This document shows, piece after piece, positions 1 through 11,195 of a DNA stretch of 64,000 nucleotides. Source of the stretch: Casuarina equisetifolia (lineage: Eukaryota; Streptophyta; Magnoliopsida; Fagales; Casuarinaceae); assembly GCA_028551475.1 (NCBI GenBank), contig CM052356.1, forward strand, positions 26,873,884 through 26,937,883. The letters run 5' to 3'. The first letter of the stretch is position 1. Each line of letters opens with the position of its first letter. The translations under genes were made by a program, and so were the position numbers. The notes beneath the pieces were generated by a model. It was given only the letters and a program-made list of their open reading frames with translations, made no database searches and had not been told where the DNA came from.

Positions 1-2555
1 TGGAGTCATTGGTTTGCACCAAGATCTGTCCTGAAATTTCCTTTCGACCATTTATGTATTGAAAAATTTGATACAAAGTACTCTCTTTGCATGAAAATAT
101 ATGATTTTAAATTATTAAAACTTTTTGCATGTCTCTTACATTAATATAAGAGCACAAGTTTTTAGTAAAGTATTTATTTGCTCCTGGATTGGGTTTTTAT
201 AATAAGTTTTTTACGTAATCAAGATAATGAGTCATATTGAAATTCTGCTATTTATTTCATACTACTAATAAACTAATCTATTCTGTTTCTTTATTGGTGA
301 ATTTTTATTTTTTATTTTTTATCTTGTATATCAATTTGACTTGTAAATATATAATAAATAGCCATCTTATACGCATCTCATTTGCTTATTGGATAAGAGA
401 TTGAGAATTTCAAAGATAATAGCTTGAGCAGTAGTTTATCCTACAAGAGACTCGTAATTGCTTTAGGGGGGCGGCGAGGACGCGTAACACGAAGCAAGTT
501 TGCGTTTCCACGGATCGCTAAAGCCAAAAACGAAGAAGTAAACAAGAGAATCTGATCATGGAGGGCAACAAAATTGATTGAGTGAAACCAAACGAACTCC
601 AGATTTCAATGTCAAACGTTTCGCGAGGGTATTTTGATTCTCTTCATTGAATTATTGGATTACTTAACTCCCCCCAAGCAGTGACTTTGGAGTAAAGAAA
701 GTCCAGCTGACAGTTCTAATTAACTAATCAAAGAAAAACAAACAGTAAATAGAATGCATGTGCTGTAACCAAATAATTATATAAACTGCATGTTTCTGGT
801 GATTAAGAGAACCCAGAAGTTTATTAAAAAAAAGGGGAAGTATAGAAAACTTGAAGTTAAGGAGAACTTCAAACTGATCACTGAGTGAGAACCAAGTAAT
901 CAAGAAAAAAAAACTTTCATGTAGCTTTCAAGACAAGAAATAGAAAACTGAAAAATTATAAACAGGAATAAAGAAGAAATTTTCTTGTAGTTTATCTACT
1001 TTTGTTATGCTGCTAGAAACCTTTGGCTTTTTTTTTTTTCTTTCTTTCTACTATTTAGGTCAATTGGGAAAGTGAGTCATGAGGGACATTATAAACTACA
1101 GAATGAGTTTTACTCCAATTGGTCCATCATCAACAAATATTTGGACACGTTTGACAATAATGGGCTAATGGTGAACAAATCATCTTTCACTGAAAATAAT
1201 TGATTTGTTCAAAATTTGAACATTAACACAAAAAGTCATTGCCAGGAGCTGAATTCCCAGAGGAACTCGTGTATTCTGAAATGGGTGATGACAGAAAGTC
1301 AAATTGCCAATGTTATAAAAGGGACATAAAAGAACTTTGAGGCTTGTCATTTTCATTTTTTTTTTTTTTTTGGTTCTAACAGGTGTAATCATGGTCATTT
1401 TCCTAGTGGGTTTGGCCGAGATGTAATTAACAAGAACCTCTTTTAAGTTGGCTAAAATATCGTAATTTGATTCTTTGTGGGCATAAAAGGACTCAACTAA
1501 TTCACCCAAAAAAGGCTTGCCATATAAGGAAGAATAAAATAAAAAAGAGTGGTCTAGATTTGCTTCATGTCAATCTGAGCAAAGACTTATCTAAAGGTCA
1601 GATACCTTGGCTAAGTGGTAAGCCAAGGTATATATATATATATGTTTTTAATTTCTTCTCCCATTCCCAATGTATAAAAAAAATCTGAACAAGACTTGAG
1701 GGACGAAAGAAAATAAAGAAACTAAGGAATAAAAAAAAAAAAGAGATCTGTTTCGGCTCTTTCCTTTTAATTCTAGTTGGAGGTAGATAGGTAGGTCTCG
1801 TCTTCATTGAACGGCTTCTTTCAATCATTTGATGGAGTAAATGCGACCCATTTTCCCTGAGTTTGCTTCTGTTCTCCTGAAATAGAAACAACACTAATCA
1901 AAGTAGTTAAGCATATGTATCTCCATTAAAAGATCCTCATCAAGAACAAATTAGAGGTCAAAAGTCAAAGGTTCCCCCCAGTACCTTTTATCAGACATTC
2001 TGCATCTTTTTTGAAGAGCATACTACTGTGTCCACTCCGCTTTCTGCTGCTTGCACTCGATCCCCGCCTTCATTGGTCAAACAGGGGTACGACGCTCCTA
2101 GACTGAACCAAGTGGGGCCAGACAAGGGCGAAATGGGAAATTGGAGAGGAGGGGAAGGTGGTAGAGTAATAATGGTGGGGGAAGTGTGAGAAAGAGCGAG
2201 CATTCAATGCAGACATGTTTGTATTGACTGTGAGAGTAAATGAGGAATTTATGGGGGGCAAAGGATTCGCCTTTATTATGTCCTCTTATCAACACTAGCT
2301 CAGAGGGAAAAGAGAAAAGGGAGGGAGGGGTGGTTGGTGTGGTAGTACCAACAAGTAAGGAGAGTCGTTGGACACTGTTTTAGCGTCCTGCCTTGATTTT
2401 TCACAGGTCAGGTTATGCTTTTGTGTGTATCTCACAAAGGTGTTTTACCTCCGGGATCTTCGTAGGGGCATTGCTATTTCTTTTTGTCTATTGTGGGCTC
2501 AGCAGAAGTTCATGGCAATTTGCTTAGGATTTGCTAAGATATTTGCCTTGTAAGA
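1..2555. other. Upstream intergenic DNA, no gene recognised
   Basis: AT-rich sequence upstream of the sulfurase-like gene. The open frames here are short and low-complexity and resemble no family I know. It contains an 11-bp inverted repeat at 1602-1631 followed directly by a short TA run. The last part may hold the promoter of the downstream gene. Confidence 0.6.
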
Positions 2556-2562
2556 TATAAAG
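2556..2562 (+). promoter_or_regulatory. Possible TATA box of the sulfurase-like gene
   Basis: TATAAAG lies about 430 bp upstream of the chosen ATG at 2990. It would imply a leader of roughly 400 nt that includes the GA repeat. The assignment rests on the motif alone; an intron in the leader or another start site is possible. Confidence 0.25.
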
Positions 2563-2945
2563 GTCCGTCTTGGGTTTGAATTGAGAACCTCAACTAGAGG
2601 TTTCTGAAGGAAGCTAAAGCTGGGATTTTTCTGCTAGCAATTTAAAGGTTTGTTCATAATCAGATGACCCTTTTGTTTCTTTTTCCTTTTTCTCTTTTTG
2701 AAGACCGAGCCTGGTTGATCTCACTAAAGTTCTGGGTCTTGAACGGAATAAATATCTTTGTTCTTTCTTGCTTTGAATGTTTTGTTAGGTGTTAAAGGTA
2801 AAGCGCTCCTTGGCTCACCAGTGGATTGAAGTTTGAAATGTGTGTGCCTGAGAGACTCAACTTCGGCGGCTAAAGATTTCATTTTGAAAACCCCATTTGC
2901 TTTCGGTTTCAGTTCGAGAGATTGGCTGTCTGGGGAAGAGAGAGG

Positions 2946-2950
<5 letters not shown>

Positions 2951-2983
<33 letters not shown>
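2951..2983 (+). repeat. GA dinucleotide microsatellite in the 5' leader
   Basis: An almost perfect run of GA ends a few bases before the ATG at 2990. If translated from an upstream non-ATG codon it would give an Arg-Glu repeat, but it is most likely untranslated leader. GA/CT runs near plant start sites can bind BPC/GAGA-binding proteins. Confidence 0.85.
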
Positions 2984-2985
<2 letters not shown>

Positions 2986-2989
2986 AAGC

Positions 2990-5840
2990 ATGCATATTTC
3001 ACTATGGAAGCCTATAACCCATTGTGCCGCTATAATCATGGACAAGAAGAGCAGAAGGAGAGATGGTTCTGGTTTGACCGAAGAAGGGAAGCGAAGGCCG
3101 TCGATTCTCAGGCAGTTGCAGGAGAACAAGCTCAGAGAGGCTCTCGAGGAAGCGTCCGAAGCTGGCTCTCTTTCAAAATCCCAAGATATTGATCCTTCAG
3201 AGTCTTCGAACCAAGAGGGTGGTGCCGGCCTTGGGCGTTCCAGATCCCTTGCTCGCCTTCATGCCCAGAAGGAGTTCCTGCGTGCCACAGCGTTCGCGGC
3301 CGAGCGAACCTTTAACTCGGAGGAGCTCATTCCTAGCTACCAAGATGCGTTCAACAGATTCCTCACAGCGTACCCCAAGTTTCAATCCACGGAAAAGATT
3401 GACCAGCTGAGGTTGAACGAGTACGGCCACCTGACTGAGCCGTCTGCAAAGGTATGCCTTGATTATTGTGGCTTTAGCCTGTTTTCTTACCTTCAAACTC
3501 AACAATATTGGGAGTCAGCGGCATTTAGCTTGTCTGAGATAACTGCCAATTTGAGCAACCATGCCCTTTATGGAGCTGCCGAGAAAGGTACGGTAGAAGA
3601 TGATATCAAGACTAGGATTATGGATTATTTGAACATTCCTGAGAACGAATATGGCCTTGTTTTTACTGTTAGTAGAGGGTCTGCATTCAAATTGCTTGCT
3701 GAATCCTACCCTTTCCAAACAAACAAGAAATTGTTGACCATGTTTGATCATGAGAGCCAGTCCGTAAATTGGATGGCTCAGTGTGCCAGGGAAAAAGGTG
3801 CTAAGGTCTTCAATGCCTGGTTTAAGTGGCCTACTATGAAACTCTGCTCCAAGGAGCTAAAAAAGAAAATTGCGAATAAGAAGAGGAGGAAGAAGGATTC
3901 TGCGGGGCTTTTTGTGTTCCCGGTTCAGTCTAGGGTAACCGGGGCCAAATACTCTTACCAGTGGATGGCCCTTGCTCAGCAAAACAATTGGCATGTTTTG
4001 CTTGATGCCGGATCGTTGGGGCCTAAGGACATGGATTCTCTTGGGTTGTCGCTCTTTAGACCAGATTTTATTGTAACATCGTTTTACAGGTTATTTGGAT
4101 CTGACCCAACTGGATTTGGATGCCTTCTTATTAAGAAATCTGTGATGGGAAGTCTGCAAAGCCAATCTGGGCATACTGGGTCCGGAATGGTGAGGATCGT
4201 GCCAGTGTTTCCACAGTACCTTAGCGATTCTGTGGATGGTATTGATGTTCCGGGTGGAATGGAAAATGATGCATTAAATGGGAAGGAAGAATCAATACCT
4301 GAAACCCATGGTGGCTTGCAGATGCCAGCTTTTTCAGGTGTATTCACTTCCAACCAGGTGAGGGATGTCTTTGAGGCCGAGATGGAACAAGATAACAGCT
4401 CAGACAGGGATGGAGCTAGCACAATTTTTGAGGAGGCTGAGAGCATTTCAGTCGGAGAGGTTATGAAAAGTCCAGTTTTCAGTGAGGATGAATCATCGGA
4501 TTATTCATACTGGATTGATTTGGGTCAGAGTCCACTGGTGTCCGACAATTCTGGCCAAATGCCAAAACAGAAAGCAGGCTTACCGCTTCCATCATCATGG
4601 TTTTCTAGCAGGAGAAGCAATAAGCAACTTTCGCCAAAACCAAGATCAAAGATATCGAATAGCCCAGCATACGGTGACAGGAGTGGAAATCTCAAACTGC
4701 ATGAAGATCAAGTGTTGTCCTTTGATGCAGCTGTCTTGACGGTATCTCAGGAGCTGGATCGTGATAAGGTGATTCCTCGAGAACATTTTGCAGAAGCAGA
4801 TGCATCTGCAAGTAGTGAATATTATGATGATTCGCTGCCAGTTGAGAAGATTCAAGAACCTGAAATCAGAGAAGAGCCAGTGCAGAGTGTTACTAAGTTG
4901 AGCTCTACCGTAGATGAGATGGGACACAAGAATCAGAATACCAACCTTCAGCAACGCAATCACAATATTTCTTCGAACTCTGAAGTGTGTCAAGAAGTAA
5001 AAGAAAGTGCTATAAGGAGAGAGACAGAGGGCGAGTATAGACTGCTTGGAAGGAGGGAAGGAAACCGATTTGCTGGTAGTAGATTTTTTGGTGTGGAAGA
5101 TGGTGAACAAGGTACAAGCATGGGCCCAAGGGTGTCTTTTAGCATAGAAGACAACCCCAAAGAGGGTTTGAGCCGCTGGTTTGAGCCTGGAGAAGTATCT
5201 AGGACTGCCCTTGGTGATGACGAGTCCATAAGTGATGGAGAATATGATGATGAGCAAGAGTGGGGAAGGCAGGGAGCCTGAGATAATCTGTCGGCACATT
5301 GATCATGTTAATTTGTTGGGTTTGAATAAAACTACCCTCAGGCTGCGATATCTGATAAATTGGCTTGTTACCTCATTGCTTCAACTTCGGTTACCCGGTC
5401 CAGATGGAGGAGATGGAGTGCCTCTTGTGCAAATATATGGTCCAAAGATTAAATACGAAAGGGGTGCAGCTGTAGCTTTCAATGTGAGAGAGAGCAATGG
5501 AAGAGGGCTTGTCCACCCAGAAATTGTAGTGAAGTTGGCTGAGAAAAATGGCATTTCTCTGGGCATTGGTATCCTTAGTCATGTTCGGATAGTGGACAGT
5601 CCAAAACAGCATTGCGGGACATTTGATGTCGAAGATACAGCCTTGTGCAAGCCAATGGCTAATGGCTGCCAAGATGGTAAAAATATGTTCTTCCGTGTGG
5701 AGGTTGTTACCGCATCTCTTGGTTTTCTAACCAACTTCGAAGATGTTTATAAGATGTGGGCTTTTGTGGCCAAGTTTCTTAATCCATCCTTTGTTGAAAT
5801 CAACGAATTATCTATTATTCCAGAAAGTTCAGAAACATAG
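2990..5840 (+). pseudogene. Molybdenum cofactor sulfurase-like PLP-fold protein, frameshifted near the C-terminus
   Basis: An intronless gene for a plant-specific relative of ABA3/MOCOS, the 'PLP-dependent transferases superfamily' of about 900 residues (Arabidopsis At2g23520, At4g37100, At5g66950). The ATG at 2990 is chosen because the peptide starting MHISLWKP matches the usual family start; the frame also extends upstream into the GA repeat. Residues 1-130 are basic and include [12 protein letters not shown]. Residues about 165-430 form the class V aminotransferase-like large domain, followed by a long acidic Ser-rich linker. The small domain (IICRHIDHVN, then LRYLINWL, ending near FLNPSFVEI) lies in the +1 frame at about 5271-5840. 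One extra base near 5270 causes a TGA at 5279-5281; discounting it gives about 949 codons. As written the product stops after 763 residues. The PLP-binding lysine position (SFYK in ABA3) is SFYR here, Arg367. The function of this subfamily is unknown to me. The frameshift could be real or an assembly error. Confidence 0.85.
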
Positions 5841-8330
5841 GACTGAAAGCTTGTATCATGCTTTGTTTTCATTTTGGAGATAATGGATCCCGCCGATACC
5901 GGTAGCAATCTCCCCAGCATTGAGTGTTGTCGATCTCTTAAATTTTCTTAGTTGATCTCTGACACTCTAGAGTCAGCAGATGTTGAAGCTGAGAGGAAAG
6001 GTTACAAAGGTACGGTTTTTTGTGGTCTAGTTCTTCTGCTTCTCTACAGGATCTTTTCCTTGCTAGCAGATGAATTTTTTCATTCTTGGTTTCTATGGAT
6101 GTATTTTTCGTTCTCCGTTTCTGTAGAGTTTGCTCATAAATCATATATGAGCTCAGGAAGTAATATGGAATTTCAATAGAATTGATAATTGGTCTGAAAC
6201 TGCTTCCAGCATGTGAAGTATATATAACTACATTCGTGTACACTTTTGGCGCAGTCCGGTCTTTCTTTCTGCCATCCGTCTGCAATGCTTAGTTTGGGCT
6301 CGTTGATCTTTAGAGAGAGACTAGGGGACTGTTTCTGACTCAAATTTCTCAGAACATGTGGGATTTCTGAGTTTGGCGGGTGGTTTGGCTTGTCTGGACT
6401 CTTGTCGAAGAATCACTTTCCAACCAACAACCACTCAATATGCAAACAAATTGGGAAATGCCCTTCCCTTGTTTTACTCCGGCTTCTCTGTCTTGATCGT
6501 GTATTATATTCTAAGGCTAGTAGATTGTTGAAAGTTGGTTGACTCCTTATTAAACTCGTATCTCGTCTTTTTCCTAAAATGTCGCAAAAGACGGTGTAGT
6601 TGGCCGTTGACACTCCCGCTGCATTTTGTGTTGTTTGTAGCCATGGATCATGAAGTTAGAAATTGTAAGCACATTTCTGGTCTTAAAAAATTCATTGTTG
6701 TCTTAAAATCAATTTAAGAGTTAGGGCCTTTTCATATATAGAAGATTTTCAAGTAAAATTGGGACAATGTTGGATTTTTAATCACACCATTTGAAATATG
6801 ATTCCTAACAAACTTACATGGGTTGCGGACTTCAACTCTTAAACTTCAATCTTAATACTATATTAGAAAGTTTATTTCTTTACTTGAAATTAGTTTACAA
6901 TTCAAATATCTAATTTCAATGTGTCCATCCAATTAAGAAGCTTATTACTCAAACTAAAAGTTTGTTTAAAAGTGGATAAAATCTCATTCATTTAATCATG
7001 ACTGATTCCTTAATAATATAGTGTATATCATTTACAAATCAACAATCTCCCTCACCATAGTAATCCAAATTCCAAACTAATGTGGAGTTGTTCAATTAGG
7101 TGAACTCATTTTTTGAGTTCATAGGAGTGTTAGGAAGAATTTAAACTTCAATATCATGTTAAAAAGTTCATTATTTAACCCAAAAATTAATTTAGAAATT
7201 GGTGGAACTTTTTTTTTCATTTAATCAAGATTTTGAACTCATTTTTTTAGCAACTGAAATCAATCATCTGCATCTCGTCGTACCTATTGAAGTTTAAGGT
7301 AAAAAGTCCCTTGGAACTGGCCAAAACAGTATTCCAAAACTTCGGCGGCCTTGCAAGGTGGAAAGGCCATTCAAAATCCCTCTGTATGCTGAACCATAAG
7401 GTAAAAAGAGTGGACCTGAAGTATCTTGGGGTCCTGTTTCCCCATTATAGAGGAGACTGCTGGTGGACCCTCGGGCTCTGAGAGGGGCGTTGGGCAGGTT
7501 GGCAACTTCGAGTCTGCTAATCCGACAGAACAGGTTGGTTCCAAGGAAACTCGTCTGTCATAATACGAAGTGTGGACTCCAACACAGTAGCCTATGATTT
7601 TACGTGTTACCAAACACACGAAGGATACAGTCACTAACAGCTGAGCTCTGTCGCTGCTTTCCAAGAAGACAGCGGAGATGCGGGTATGCGCCAAGAATTA
7701 TTCCCCTAAAAAAAGAAACTTTGTGTTTGGCAGGCGGAGACTGATTAGTCAGAAGACACTTCAGAAAATGTTCGTTGCCGATGATGGCATCTGCGATAAC
7801 ACATATAGATCTTCAGCTATCTTCTAAGATAAAAATATGTTTTTTCCCCCTATAAATTAGTTTTAAGAAATAAACTAATTTGAATATAGAATCAAGAGAC
7901 AACACTCTTTATGTTTGAAAATTAATTTGTAATGAATTATAAGGGAATGTATTATTTGGTTATAAGGAGACATGTTAAAAACATTATGGATTAAGTTATA
8001 TTTCCTAAATCTTGTTTGTGAATTTTCTTTAAGATGAAATATGTACTCGTTTATTTAAAAACTAACTTAAAGATAAAATAAATTTTTAACATGACATTGC
8101 AGTCTAATGTCTAAGTAAATACAATTATCTTGTGCTTAGGATCTTGTTGCAAGGTTTCCTCCACAATAATACTTACAAAATTTGTAACTTTATCTAATGC
8201 TAATGTAAGGGAAAGGTGCTGACTGATTCTAGTAATAAAGAACAAGGAATTACGCAAACTCAAAAATTGTTGTACATTTTTCTCTCTTGATCAAATCTAG
8301 ATCAACACGGGAAATCTCAAACTGAGCGAA
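5841..8330. other. Intergenic DNA with decayed repeats, no gene recognised
   Basis: About the first 450 bases are probably 3' UTR of the sulfurase-like gene. Beyond about 6.7 kb the sequence is very AT-rich. The stretch TTAAACTTCAAT with similar flanks recurs near 6839 and 7141, which suggests old repeat copies. A less AT-rich patch at about 7290-7690 has short open frames on both strands that I do not recognise. Confidence 0.5.
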
Positions 8331-8339
8331 ACGTTTGAA

Positions 8340-9605
8340 GACTTTGCATTATGAAGATTCAGATTACAAAAACTGCAAATGGACAATATTGTATGTGGCA
8401 ATCAATGTTAGTAGCTTGGTTCATGCCTGGAGAACTAGATTTTATGCTATCTTGTATACCATCTCATCATCAAAATACGTAGCCACTGGTAGCGATACAT
8501 CAATCCTTAAATCCCTAAGAAGACCAACATGCTATGTAATCTCATAGGAGGTAGTCGCCATCACACATTACTCAGCATCTATAGAAGAAATAGACACTAT
8601 TGTACGTTTTTTTGCTTTTTCATGAAACTAATGACCACCTAACGTCACACAAAACTTGTAACAAACCTCCTAGTCATGGGACAAATAGCTTAAGTAGCAT
8701 TACAATATGTCCACACATGAAAACTATGCTCTAATAATAGAAAATGACCTAACCTAGGACAACCCTTGAAATATCTCACAACCCTAATGGTTGTATTCAA
8801 GCAAGAATGTTTCAATTCATGCATGAATTGACTAAGAAAATACACTAGAAAAGATATAGGCTTGGTCATATCAAGACATCTTTTTAAAAAAAAAATTACG
8901 AATGTCTAATCTAATTTATAATATTAAAAGTAAAGAAGTTTAGGGGTATCATCTAGCAATACAAAACTCATCAACATATATAAGAAAATTAAGGTTAAAA
9001 GCCTCCAACTATCACTCAATAAAATATTTGCATGGGATGATTTAATGTTGCTAAACAAAAATGTCTTTTCTTGTACTACTTTCCTTATTTTCACCAACAG
9101 GATCAAGATATAAGTTACTTTATTTTAGAATCATCTATAGTTGCATTTAGGCCATATGTAATAAAAACATGCTAAGAAAGATAACTTATAAAGTCTTGTA
9201 ACCAAATTTTTTCCCATCGTTCCTTTAATCATTTATTGTAATTTAATGTTTCAATCTTCAATAGGCTAGCAAAGACCATGTTATGTAAGGATAATGTGCC
9301 ATATTTGCCATGTCCAAATACACTTAAGTAACATGTGAAACCTACTCTATTAGAAACTTATTCCACAAATCACCCAAATCCTTAATGTGAAATTTAAAGT
9401 ACAAATTAGCTTTCAAATTTTTAATTCCATTAGTGTCATCTCCAATGATTAAAATATTGTTGACATAAATCATCAATGTAACTATCCAGTTATCTTAAAC
9501 TTTTGTGAACAATGACTAATCATACATTGATTGGGAATATTTCACTCCAATCAATGTTTAAGTAAACTTAGCATTTTGCTAATAACTCTTGCTTTAAATT
9601 ATAGA
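8340..9605 (-). mobile_element. Dead Ty1-copia pol, 3' half (reverse transcriptase end to RNase H)
   Basis: Read on the minus strand, with several frame changes and stops, this follows the copia pol order. At about 9600-9500 is a segment like the YGLKQ region. At about 9490-9430 the RT box reads IYVNNILIIGDD, where active elements have YVDDILL. At about 9400-9350 is FKFHIKDLGDL. At about 8575-8340 is the RNase H end, including VMATTSYEIT and LLRDLRIDVSLPV. One catalytic Asp of the YVDD box is Asn. No LTR was recognised to the left. The missing upstream half of the same domain is at 10850-11195 in the opposite orientation. Confidence 0.8.
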
Positions 9606-9651
9606 AGAATGTATAGTCTATAGATTTTCATTCCTCCTCAGTCGAAATCCT

Positions 9652-9859
9652 AGGTAACAAACTACAACTTCTATTTTCTCTCTATCTTCTTATGTTTTAT
9701 TTTCTTTTCTTTCCTTGTTCCTACAAAACACTTTTCTAGACAATGAACTTCATATTATCAATGAAAAAGATGATGGGAGAAAATTTCGTTGTTAAGCTTT
9801 CTTGACCTTTGTTATCATTTCAACTTATAGTTGTCAATATTCCTTCCATTCATTTTAAG
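9652..9859 (+). repeat. Diverged copy of intron 1 of the BASL-like gene
   Basis: This segment of about 208 bp aligns collinearly with 13601-13812, nearly all of intron 1 of the BASL-like gene, at roughly 85% identity by eye. Shared blocks include TTCTTATGTTTTA, TTTCTTTTCTTTCCTTGTT, AAAACACTTTTCT and ATATTCCTTCCATT. Similarity begins at the intron's 5' splice site and stops about 20 bases before its 3' splice site. The copy lies between the two halves of the broken copia element, in the same strand sense as the gene. Confidence 0.85.
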
Positions 9860-10125
9860 TTAACTTTGAATCTAATGTCAAGAGAATTAAATATAGTGCC
9901 ATTAAATTTTGCAACATAGTATAACACATTGTTTTCTTCACAAGCAATAATCTATGAAAATTCATATCTATACACCCTTCAATAACATGGAATGGTACAA
10001 GGAAACACTAGTAAAATTTAAAATTTCAATCTTATAGGCCTACAAAATTTTGAAGAGTGCATTTTCACATCCACATGTTGAATCAATAGAACTCCAATAC
10101 TCAATGGAAAAAATCATTTTGAAAA

Positions 10126-10238
10126 GGGGACTACCTTGGCCTAATGATAACTAGGTCAGACCCCTAACCGATGAGTCTACTTGATTAAGTGTTCGAATCC
10201 CCCTCCCCCATATGCATGAATATAAATAAATAAAAAAT
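10126..10238 (+). mobile_element. tRNA-derived SINE with target-site duplications
   Basis: A 113-bp unit carries an RNA polymerase III box A-like TGGCCTAATGA near its start and a box B-like TGTTCGAATCC further in. It ends in an A-rich tail (TAAATAAATAAAAAA). It is flanked by near-identical 12-bp direct repeats, TCATTTTGAAAA (10114-10125) and TCATTTTGTAAA (10239-10250). These are the hallmarks of LINE-mediated SINE insertion. It sits inside the dead copia sequence. The SINE family was not identified. Confidence 0.75.
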
Positions 10239-10849
10239 TCATTTTGTAAAACTCTCAATGTATTACCTCAAAACCTTCAAATATTTGTAGTATGCTACCA
10301 TAATTAATGAAATGGAAAATTTTTCCCATAGATCCATTCCAAGAATTTGAATGGTTTCCCTTATGCACAAAAACGATTTTAATTATATAACATTTCATAA
10401 AGAGAAACTATTTTTTATTCAAGAAATTAAACTAAGATTAGAAACACATAGTAACACCAACCACTCACATTTCAAGATAGTCTTCTACAGCCTATTGCTA
10501 GGAGACCATAAGGCACCACAATTGTCATTGTCACCTAATGGGTAGTAGTCATATAATGCATTCAACCCAAAACATTCTAAGCAAATAGTGATTGAACCAT
10601 TAAGGAGATCTCCTAGAACAATAAAACCTTCATATGGATCAAAGATTACATCTATCAAGTTTAAGCTCACCATCCTAGGGCCTTTCTATAAATCTATCAA
10701 CATACGAAAGATACTTTACCTAATTTTAGATTACTTGTCCTAAAAACCCTTATTGTAAGGTAATGAATATTTTATTGCAACCATTTCATCAACCAAGGAT
10801 CTAGAAAGTTAATATCAAGTAAATTTAAACTCTAGATGAAAAATTGCAA

Positions 10850-11195
10850 TTAAGCAAGAATTACAAGCACTAGGGTAAAATAAGACATGGGAGATAGTAG
10901 AACCATGACATCATAGAATGTTCATTTGCTTATGGACAGGTATGCGAGTTCAAATAGAAGTTTGATGGAACATTTTAAAGGTATAAGGCTCACCTGGTAT
11001 GAAAGGATACAAACAAAAGGAGGACATACACTACCAGTATATAGTTGCACTAGTAGTAAAGATAGTAAGACTAGATCAATGATGATGGTTGCATCAATTA
11101 ATCAATGACCAACATTCCAAATGAATGTTCATCATGTATTTCTCCACAATGATTTAGAAGAAGAGGTATACATGCCAATACCACAAGGAATTGAC
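10850..11195 (+). mobile_element. Dead Ty1-copia pol, 5' half of reverse transcriptase
   Basis: On the plus strand, with stops and one frame change, this matches the start of copia RT. KFDGTF then RYKAHLV (about 10957-11000) correspond to the conserved FDGTIERYKARLVAKG stretch. FQMNVHHVFLHNDLEEEVYM (about 11113-11172) then PIPQGI corresponds to the LDVKNAFLHGDL-EEVYM box; the first catalytic Asp is Asn. Copia-like similarity seems to extend weakly upstream to about 10.0 kb. It stops abruptly at about 11195, before the YGLKQ region found inverted at about 9.6 kb. Confidence 0.75.

Noticed and set aside
2897..2989. N-terminal extension of the sulfurase-like protein through the GA repeat
   Set aside because: It starts at TTG and encodes an Arg-Glu repeat from a microsatellite; the conserved family start is at 2990.
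3515..3751. Minus-strand open frame inside the sulfurase-like gene
   Set aside because: It is antisense to a conserved coding region, has no family features and is a frame shadow.
4646..5299. Minus-strand frame of 217 codons
   Set aside because: It lies antisense to the sulfurase-like coding region and reflects its codon bias only.
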